Of a DNA stretch of 18,474 bases, positions 12,843 to 18,474 are shown piece after piece. Position 1 is the first letter of the stretch. Each line of letters opens with the position of its first letter. The position numbers were made by a program, and so were the translations under genes. This DNA comes from an uncultured Muribaculaceae bacterium. Lineage in GTDB: Bacteria; Bacteroidota; Bacteroidia; Bacteroidales; Muribaculaceae. The notes under the pieces are model-generated. The model saw nothing but the letters and a program-made list of their open reading frames with translations, did not search any database and was not told the DNA's origin. The stretch spans positions 1 through 18,474 of the forward strand of contig CAJUHM010000017.1 in assembly GCA_910586475.1 (NCBI GenBank), read 5' to 3'.

Positions 12843-15434
12843 TCAATTATTGAAGACAAGCGCCTCGTCCCTGACATCGATGACAATTGGTTTCTCCTTA
12901 TCGACTTTCTGGGCAAGGATATCCTTCGAAAGCTGGTTGAGCACCAGACGATGGATAGCGCGCTTGACCGGACGCGCACCGAATTCCGGATCAAATCCCT
13001 CTTCGGCAAGATAGTGCAGCGCGGCAGGAGTGATTTCGAGAGTCACGCCATTGGCGGCAAGCATCTTCTGGATGCTACGGATCTGCAGTCCGACAATCTC
13101 TTCAATCTCCTTCTCGTTGAGCGGAGTGAACATGATTGTTTCGTCGATGCGGTTGAGAAACTCCGGACGGATGGTCTGCTTAAGCATGTCGAGTACCTCG
13201 TTTTTGGTCTTCTCGACAACCTCGTCATGGTTTTCGGGAGTCATTTTAGAGAAATTATCGCGGATGACCGACGAGCCCATGTTGGAAGTCATGATGATGA
13301 TAGTGTTCTTGAAGTTGACCATACGGCCCTTATTGTCGGTCAGACGTCCGTCATCGAGCACCTGCAGCAGAATGTTGAACACATCCGGATGGGCCTTCTC
13401 GATCTCGTCGAACAGAACGACCGAATACGGCTTGCGTCTGACAGCCTCCGTCAGCTGGCCACCCTCATCATATCCGACATATCCCGGAGGCGCTCCGACA
13501 AGACGGCTGACGGCATGCTTCTCCTGATACTCGCTCATGTCGATTCTGGTCATCATGTTCTCGTCATCGAACAGATATTCGGCAAGTGCCTTTGCGAGCT
13601 CCGTTTTGCCGACACCGGTTGTGCCGAGGAAAATAAACGAACCGATCGGACGGCGGGGATCATTAAGACCCGCACGGCTGCGACGCACCGCATCGGCAAT
13701 AGCCCGGATCGCCTCCTCCTGACCGACAACACGGTTATGGAGCTCCGCCTCAAGATGAAGGAGCTTTTCCTTTTCGCTCTGAACCATCTTGTTGACAGGA
13801 ATACCCGTCCAGCGCGAAACGACATCAGCGATATCTTCCGCATCGACCTCCTCCTTTATGAGGGCCTTCTCGCCCTGCATCATCCGGAGCTGCTCCTGAA
13901 TCGTAGCGTTTTCCTGCTCCTTCTCGCGCACCTTCGAATAGCGGATCTCTGCGACCTTCGCATAATCGCCCTCGCGTTCGGCACGTTCGGCATCAAAATT
14001 GAGCTGTTCGATATCGATCTTGTTCTGCTGAATCCGATTGATCAGATCCTTTTCAGCACGCCATTTTGCCGTGAAGTCCTTTTCTTCTTCACGCATCTGT
14101 GCAAGATCGCGCTCGATTTCCTTGACTTTGACAGTGTCGCCCTCGCGCTTGATAGCTTCGCGCTCGATCTCCTTCTGAGCAATACGGCGGCTGATGTCAT
14201 CAAGTGCCTGCGGGACAGAGTCGATTTCCAGACGGAGTTTTGAAGCCGCCTCGTCGACCAGATCGATCGCCTTGTCGGGGAGAAAACGGTCGGTGATATA
14301 CCGCTCCGATAACTGCACGGCGGCTATGATAGCCTCATCACGTATGCGCACCTTGTGATGATTCTCATAGCGTTCCTTAAGGCCTCGGAGAATGGCAATC
14401 GCGCTCATCTCGTCCGGCTCGTTGACCATGACTTTCTGGAATCGGCGTTCGAGGGCCTTGTCCTTCTCGAAATATTTCTGATATTCGTCGAGCGTTGTAG
14501 CGCCGATGCTTCGAAGCTCTCCGCGCGCAAGCGCGGGCTTCAGAATGTTGGCCGCATCCATAGCCCCCTCACCCTTGCCGGCACCGACAAGAGTGTGAAT
14601 CTCATCAATAAAGAGAATGATCTCGCCATCGCTTCCGGTCACCTCGTTCACGATCGCCTTGAGACGTTCTTCAAATTCACCTTTATATTTGGCTCCCGCC
14701 ACGAGCGCACCCATGTCGAGAGAATAGATCTGTTTTGAGCGGAGATTTTCCGGAACGTCGCCGCGCACAATACGCTGGGCAAGTCCTTCGGCTATAGCTG
14801 TCTTTCCTGTTCCCGGCTCGCCGATCAGCATCGGATTATTCTTTGTTCGGCGGCTCAGAATCTGAAGCACACGGCGAATCTCATCATCTCGTCCGATGAC
14901 AGGATCAAGCTTCCCGCTACGGGCGCGTTCATTAAGGTTGATCGCATATTTGCTCAGTGCATTGTATGTATCCTCCGCGCTTTGGTCGGTAGCCTTTTTT
15001 CCTTTACGCAATTCGTCAATAGCCCCCTTCAGTTCCTTTTCGCTCAGTCCGGCATCCTTAAGAATGGACGACGCCGAAGAACTGACTTCGAAAATGGCCA
15101 TCAGCAACGCCTCGAGCGTGACATATTCGTCACCCATCTTCTTCGAGATATCAAGCGCACGCTGGAGCACATCGTTGGAGCTACGGCTCAGATAAGGTTC
15201 GGAGCCACCCGACACTTTCGGAAGCGACGCTATCTCGCGATCGATCTGCTGACCGATCTGAACGGCATTTGCCCCGACCTTCGCAAAAATGAACTTTATA
15301 AGGCTCTCGCCCTCTGTCATCACGCCCTTCAGCAGATGGACAGGCTCAATGGCCTGATTGCCGTTGCCTTTGGTGATCTCAAAAGCTTTCTGAATGGCCT
15401 CCTGCGACTTAATGGTAAAATTATTGAAATTCAT
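12843..15434 (-). CDS. clpB: ATP-dependent chaperone ClpB
   Basis: The 863-residue product is full-length ClpB, the hexameric cytoplasmic disaggregase that pulls polypeptides out of aggregates together with DnaK/DnaJ/GrpE. In order: the N-terminal repeat domain (about 1-145), first AAA+ module with Walker A GEPGTGKT (205-212) and Walker B IILFIDEIH (272-280), the coiled-coil middle domain (about 410-525), rich in Glu, Lys and Arg, that separates ClpB from ClpA and ClpC, and a second AAA+ module with Walker A GTTGVGKT (604-611), pore loop with GYVGYDEGG (651-659), Walker B VVLFDEIEK (672-680) and RPEFLNRID. No ClpP-binding loop is expected or seen. All ATPase residues are present. The start is ATG at 15434. 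No CIRCE repeat or clear Bacteroides promoter is found in the 245 nt upstream. A small lipoprotein gene follows 29 nt downstream. Confidence 0.98.
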   Translation of the reverse strand: MNFNNFTIKSQEAIQKAFEITKGNGNQAIEPVHLLKGVMTEGESLIKFIFAKVGANAVQIGQQIDREIASLPKVSGGSEPYLSRSSNDVLQRALDISKKMGDEYVTLEALLMAIFEVSSSASSILKDAGLSEKELKGAIDELRKGKKATDQSAEDTYNALSKYAINLNERARSGKLDPVIGRDDEIRRVLQILSRRTKNNPMLIGEPGTGKTAIAEGLAQRIVRGDVPENLRSKQIYSLDMGALVAGAKYKGEFEERLKAIVNEVTGSDGEIILFIDEIHTLVGAGKGEGAMDAANILKPALARGELRSIGATTLDEYQKYFEKDKALERRFQKVMVNEPDEMSAIAILRGLKERYENHHKVRIRDEAIIAAVQLSERYITDRFLPDKAIDLVDEAASKLRLEIDSVPQALDDISRRIAQKEIEREAIKREGDTVKVKEIERDLAQMREEEKDFTAKWRAEKDLINRIQQNKIDIEQLNFDAERAEREGDYAKVAEIRYSKVREKEQENATIQEQLRMMQGEKALIKEEVDAEDIADVVSRWTGIPVNKMVQSEKEKLLHLEAELHNRVVGQEEAIRAIADAVRRSRAGLNDPRRPIGSFIFLGTTGVGKTELAKALAEYLFDDENMMTRIDMSEYQEKHAVSRLVGAPPGYVGYDEGGQLTEAVRRKPYSVVLFDEIEKAHPDVFNILLQVLDDGRLTDNKGRMVNFKNTIIIMTSNMGSSVIRDNFSKMTPENHDEVVEKTKNEVLDMLKQTIRPEFLNRIDETIMFTPLNEKEIEEIVGLQIRSIQKMLAANGVTLEITPAALHYLAEEGFDPEFGARPVKRAIHRLVLNQLSKDILAQKVDKEKPIVIDVRDEALVFNN

Positions 15435-15602
15435 AATGGAATGTATAATTGTGTGTTGGGTATAAAACGGTCGAATTTTTTAATACTACTATATATCTAA
15501 CAACATATCACGAACAATGGTTGAACCGAAACAGCTACTTTATCCTGATTATTCCGGCGTCAGAGATTTTTTTCGCCGTCCCACTCGGTTATTTCCATGA
15601 TA

Positions 15603-15632
15603 TTTGTTAATTTTGTGTTTGCAAATACTTTG
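15603..15632 (+). promoter_or_regulatory. Candidate promoter of the DUF5106-DoxX-mnmA genes
   Basis: Two overlapping readings exist. TTTG at 15603-15606 is followed after 19 nt by TACTTTG (15626-15632), which is one base short of TAnnTTTG. Alternatively TAATTTTG at 15608-15615 is an exact -7 element but has no -33 partner. Either gives a leader of about 40-65 nt before the ATG at 15680. Confidence 0.4.
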
Positions 15633-15679
15633 CCAAAGAGCGTCCTGCTCGACAAACTGATAATTTTAGCTGAACTGTA

Positions 15680-16603
15680 ATGAAACATTTCATACTCTCC
15701 CTGATTGCAATCTTCTGCTCTGTATCTGCGTTCTCTCAGGCCAACGGAGCTGCTACTCAGCAATTTTTCCAGCTGCCGATCGTTCCGGACTCGATCCAGA
15801 ACTTCCAGCGTCGCTGTGACTACATGCTGGCCCACTACTGGGACTTCTGTGATCTGAAAAAAGCCTTCTCCTCACGTGACAAAATGGCCGACGCCTTTGA
15901 CATGTATCTGTCATTCATGCCCTATGCGACAGCATCGGAAGTCTTTTCGTCCGTCGATAACTTTTTCGGACGCATCTCCAGACAGCCAAAAGATGTCGAA
16001 TTCATCGCTTCTATGGCCGAAAGCCGACTCTACTCCGACTCTGCCGAATACAAAAGCGAGGAGCTTTACAGCCATTTTCTCGACAACATACTGAAAATCA
16101 AAAAAATCAGCAAAGAGAGCCGCAACTACTATCAGGCCCAGTCGAGAATCCTGCATAATTCCCGGGAAGGCATGATTGCCCCCTCATTCGACTTCGTGGA
16201 CCCCGAAGGCAGAAAAATGCAATTCATAATCGACCCGAATCAGTTTGCGACCGTCCTGATGTTCACCTCGCCAAACAGCACGGCAGCCAACCTGGCCAGG
16301 CTGAGACTTGACGCCGACATAAAGACTTCGCAGCTTATCGAAAGCGGCATGGTGAAAATATATCAGATCTACGTCGAAGAGCCGGATACAACGCCCGCCA
16401 CGCCAAACGGATGGACCACCGGAATTGCGCCCGGAATCGAAACAGTCTATGACGTCAGCACAATCCCGATGTTCTACATCCTCAACTCATCCGGCAAAAT
16501 TCTCAAAAAAGGCCCTGATGTCGATCCGCTCCTTAACGTAATGCAGCAGATCCGTATCCCAAAAAAGAAAAAAGATGCTCCCGACGGAAATCTGCCGGAA
16601 TAA
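15680..16603 (+). CDS. DUF5106/thioredoxin-fold secreted protein without redox cysteines
   Basis: The 307-residue product has a signal peptide (1-19, ending SAFS), so it is periplasmic or membrane-attached. Residues about 30-155 form a helical DUF5106-like domain (QRRCDYMLAHYWDFCD and YLSFMPYATASEVFSSVDN). Residues about 165-290 form a thioredoxin-like domain: APSFDFVDPEG, the strand TVLMFTSPNSTAAN, and the cis-proline signature VSTIPMFYILNSSGKI with Pro263. The position where TlpA/ResA proteins carry CxxC reads SPNS, with no Cys, so disulfide exchange by the usual mechanism is ruled out. It may bind a partner instead. The tail is Lys-rich (about 292-298). It is followed 70 nt later by a DoxX gene on the same strand and is probably the first gene of that set. 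DUF5106 assignment is from memory. Confidence 0.82.
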   Translation: MKHFILSLIAIFCSVSAFSQANGAATQQFFQLPIVPDSIQNFQRRCDYMLAHYWDFCDLKKAFSSRDKMADAFDMYLSFMPYATASEVFSSVDNFFGRISRQPKDVEFIASMAESRLYSDSAEYKSEELYSHFLDNILKIKKISKESRNYYQAQSRILHNSREGMIAPSFDFVDPEGRKMQFIIDPNQFATVLMFTSPNSTAANLARLRLDADIKTSQLIESGMVKIYQIYVEEPDTTPATPNGWTTGIAPGIETVYDVSTIPMFYILNSSGKILKKGPDVDPLLNVMQQIRIPKKKKDAPDGNLPE

Positions 16604-16673
16604 TCAATCCCGACAGCCTTCCGGATTGTTTCTAAAACCTACAGACTCCCCTCCCACACAAAACGAAGACCCA

Positions 16674-17186
16674 ATGAACAACAAACTGACTCAGTCCCTA
16701 ATCAGACTCTATCTCCGGTTTTCCGGATTTTCCTACACAAATCTGGCGAGACTCTTCATGCGCCTCTTCGTAGGAGTGATGTTCATGCAGTTCGGCATCC
16801 GTCAACTCGTCCATTTTCCGGAACTCAGCAACGAATTTCCGAGTCTGTTCGGGCTTTCGACGACAACATGTCTGGTCATCATGATCACGATTGAACTCCT
16901 ATGCTCGCTGATGATCATGATCGGCTTCCTGACTCGATTCGCGACAATTCCGTCCATCCTCTCGATGATTGCCGCCGAAATATACATCATCAAGGATCTT
17001 CTGCCCCATGAAGCCCTGTGGGGTGTCACCTCGACCCAGCCCGGCTATCTCCCCATCATGTTCACCGGCATCTTTCTTTTCATCCTTCTTGCCGGTCCGG
17101 GTAAAATTTCGGTCGACTATTTCGTTTCTATATTCATAATCTCGCGACAGGGCCGCGACGAAAAAGAGGAACTCGAGGAAGTTTAA
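16674..17186 (+). CDS. DoxX family membrane protein
   Basis: The 170-residue product has four predicted transmembrane helices (about 23-45, 64-86, 90-108 and 125-142) and the DoxX-like features RLFVGVMFMQFGIRQL near the first, ELLCSLMIMIGFLTRFA in the second and third, and an AE pair at the start of the third helix region. The ends are cytoplasmic and charged, the C-terminus being very acidic. The reading frame also opens at an ATG at 16575 inside the preceding gene, but that extension is polar, lacks family similarity and would overlap the preceding stop, so I prefer ATG 16674. DoxX-family proteins include a subunit of archaeal thiosulfate:quinone oxidoreductase and parts of oxidoreductase complexes; the role here is not known. 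It ends 5 nt before mnmA. Confidence 0.85.
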   Translation: MNNKLTQSLIRLYLRFSGFSYTNLARLFMRLFVGVMFMQFGIRQLVHFPELSNEFPSLFGLSTTTCLVIMITIELLCSLMIMIGFLTRFATIPSILSMIAAEIYIIKDLLPHEALWGVTSTQPGYLPIMFTGIFLFILLAGPGKISVDYFVSIFIISRQGRDEKEELEEV

Positions 17187-17191
17187 GTAAA

Positions 17192-18271
17192 ATGAAAATA
17201 GCAGCTTTGATCTCCGGAGGCGTCGACAGCGCCGTTGCAGTGCACCGACTCGTCGAACAGGGCCATGACGTCAGCCTTTTCTATATCCGCATCGGACTCG
17301 ACAACGACGAAGGCGACTGCTCGGCCGAAGAAGACATTGAAATGTGTTCGCTGATCGCGCGCCGCTACAGACTCCCGCTGGAAGTCGTGTCGCTCCACCA
17401 GGAATACTGGGACAACGTCATGCAGTATGCACTCGACACCGTTCGACTGGGACTGACACCGAACCCAGACGTCATGTGCAACCGAATGATAAAATTCGGC
17501 TTTTTCGAACAGCGGTGGGGGCACGAATTTGACCGGACAGCGACCGGCCACTACGCCTCTACCCGAACAATCGACGGAAAAATTTTTCTCGCAACAGCAC
17601 CTGATCCCGTCAAAGACCAGACCGACTTTCTTTCGCGGATCACCTACGATCAGCTTTCGCACCTCATGTTCCCCATCGGCGATCTGCCAAAAGCAAGAGT
17701 CCGGGAAATCGCACGCGAAGCCGACCTGCCAAACGCATTCCGCCGCGACAGTCAGGGAATTTGCTTCCTTGGCAAGATCAACTACAACGACTTCATCCGC
17801 CGTCACCTCGGCGAAAAGCCCGGTCCGATAATCGAAATCGAAACCGGCAAAAAGCTCGGCGAACACCGCGGCTTCTGGTTCCACACAATCGGCCAGCGCA
17901 AAGGCTTAGGACTCAGCGGAGGACCGTGGTATGTCGTCAAAAAACACATCCCTGACAACGTCGTCTACGTCTCAAGAGGCTACGACACCGAAAAACAATA
18001 CGGCAATTCGATCCACCTTGACGAAATGCACTGGATCACGATCGATCCATGGGCCGACGAATGCCGCTCTGTCGAAATCGCGTTCAAGAACCGGCATATG
18101 CCCGAATTCATACCAGGACGACTCACACGCATCAACAGCAAAGAATATGTCATCGAAAGCGACCGGAAAATTCAGGGTATCGCCCCCGGACAATTCACAT
18201 CGATCTATTCGCCCGACAACCGACTCTGTTTCGGAAGCGGTGTGATAACCGGACGCAACGTAACCCTCTGA
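17192..18271 (+). CDS. mnmA: tRNA-specific 2-thiouridylase MnmA
   Basis: The 359-residue product installs sulfur at C2 of the wobble uridine U34 in tRNAs for Lys, Glu and Gln, in the cytoplasm, using ATP to adenylate the base and a persulfide relayed by sulfur carriers. Visible features: the PP-loop SGGVDS (8-13), the tRNA-contact region with NPDVMCNRMIKFG including catalytic Cys96, ATGHYA (117-122), and the second catalytic Cys191 in RDSQGICFLGK. A central domain follows and then a C-terminal beta barrel (about 280-359). Both catalytic cysteines are present and length is normal. The start is ATG 17192, 5 nt after the DoxX stop, so it is likely translated from a shared message. A BFN-family gene follows after 31 nt. 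Nothing is missing or unusual. Confidence 0.97.
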   Translation: MKIAALISGGVDSAVAVHRLVEQGHDVSLFYIRIGLDNDEGDCSAEEDIEMCSLIARRYRLPLEVVSLHQEYWDNVMQYALDTVRLGLTPNPDVMCNRMIKFGFFEQRWGHEFDRTATGHYASTRTIDGKIFLATAPDPVKDQTDFLSRITYDQLSHLMFPIGDLPKARVREIAREADLPNAFRRDSQGICFLGKINYNDFIRRHLGEKPGPIIEIETGKKLGEHRGFWFHTIGQRKGLGLSGGPWYVVKKHIPDNVVYVSRGYDTEKQYGNSIHLDEMHWITIDPWADECRSVEIAFKNRHMPEFIPGRLTRINSKEYVIESDRKIQGIAPGQFTSIYSPDNRLCFGSGVITGRNVTL

Positions 18272-18302
18272 ATCCCCATAAAACTCTTTTCTGCACTTTA
18301 GA

Positions 18303-18474
18303 ATGAAATCAAACAGTGACCGAATCCGCCTGAAAGTCGTCGGGATCTCATATTCTCAGATCCAGTCCGGTGCCTACGCCCTTATTCTGGCACAAGTAGG
18401 CGGCGACTATAGGATTCCTGTTGTCATCGGCGCAGCGGAAGCACAGGCTATTGCGCTTAAAATGGAAAGCATAA
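18303..18474 (+). CDS. Bifunctional nuclease (BFN/DUF151) family protein, 5' end only
   Basis: The frame opens at ATG 18303, 31 nt after the mnmA stop, and is still open at the right window edge, with 57 residues visible. The stretch VVGISYSQIQSGAYALILAQ, then YRIPVVIGAAEAQAIALKME, matches the N-terminal half of the BFN (DUF151) domain, whose plant members have RNase and DNase activity. The bacterial role is unclear. The usual Bacteroidota form continues with a UvrB/UvrC-like motif, beyond this window. The absence of a signal peptide suggests a cytoplasmic protein. Confidence 0.85.
   Translation, partial: MKSNSDRIRLKVVGISYSQIQSGAYALILAQVGGDYRIPVVIGAAEAQAIALKMESI

Noticed and set aside
12816..14243. 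A 475-codon open frame on the plus strand opposite clpB
   Set aside because: It lies wholly opposite the unmistakable clpB gene, has a low-complexity Leu/Asp/Arg-rich translation with no recognisable domain, and long antisense frames are expected over strongly biased codons.
15435..15679. CIRCE heat-shock operator or clear promoter upstream of clpB
   Set aside because: I looked for the TTAGCACTC/GAGTGCTAA inverted repeat and for TTTG-N19-TAnnTTTG on the minus strand and found neither.
15560..15835. A 91-codon minus-strand frame in the clpB upstream region
   Set aside because: It overlaps the start of the DUF5106 gene in antisense and has no family-like features.
16575..16673. A longer N-terminus for the DoxX protein starting at ATG 16575
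   Set aside because: The 33 extra residues are polar and Pro-rich, overlap the preceding gene and do not fit the family; ATG 16674 fits better.
17183..17884. A 233-codon open frame on the minus strand opposite mnmA
   Set aside because: The plus strand encodes MnmA with both catalytic cysteines. The opposite frame has a repetitive Val/Phe/Asp composition typical of a shadow frame.

Overview
The window looks like chromosomal DNA from a Bacteroidales bacterium. A Muribaculaceae-like gut organism is my best guess. The grounds are several Bacteroidota-specific families (DUF4923, DUF4493, PCMD, DUF5106), lipoproteins whose lipidated Cys is followed by acidic residues, starts that do not rely on strong Shine-Dalgarno sites, and promoters of the Bacteroides type (TTTG, about 19 nt, TAnnTTTG). 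I see no tRNA, rRNA, CRISPR array, insertion sequence or phage gene. Family names come from reading the proteins and from memory, not from a search.

Left part (1-2997, minus strand): a secreted multidomain protein cut by the window edge (1-1363), a GT2 glycosyltransferase starting with GTG (1484-2314), and, 8 nt upstream of it, a DUF4923 lipocalin-like secreted protein (2323-2997).

Centre left (3319-9175, plus strand): a compact four-gene cell-surface cluster and the most interesting part of the window. A large lipoprotein has an N-terminal DUF4493-like region and a C-terminal PCMD-like region. It is followed by two outer-membrane beta-barrel proteins that are clearly diverged tandem paralogues, and then by a second lipoprotein of canonical PCMD layout whose GTG start lies inside the end of the second barrel gene. 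The layout suggests a surface lipoprotein/barrel assembly of unknown function, perhaps glycan binding or adhesion. A strong hairpin (9197-9230) separates this cluster from the converging operon on its right.

Centre right (9250-12174, minus strand): a YtrA-type operon with an ABC ATPase, a six-helix membrane protein, a short GntR/YtrA-family repressor and an anchored DUF2807-like protein. Upstream lies a near-perfect Bacteroides promoter with repeated TGTAYTA half-sites over the -7 element and predicted start, a good candidate autoregulatory operator. Next come a small surface lipoprotein and the disaggregase clpB (12346-15434, minus strand), only 29 nt apart and apparently sharing one strong terminator at 12283-12325.

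Right part (15680 to the end, plus strand): a DUF5106/thioredoxin-fold secreted protein lacking the redox cysteines, a DoxX-family membrane protein, the tRNA thiouridylase mnmA, and the start of a bifunctional-nuclease (BFN) family gene that runs off the window. Short gaps suggest a co-transcribed set.
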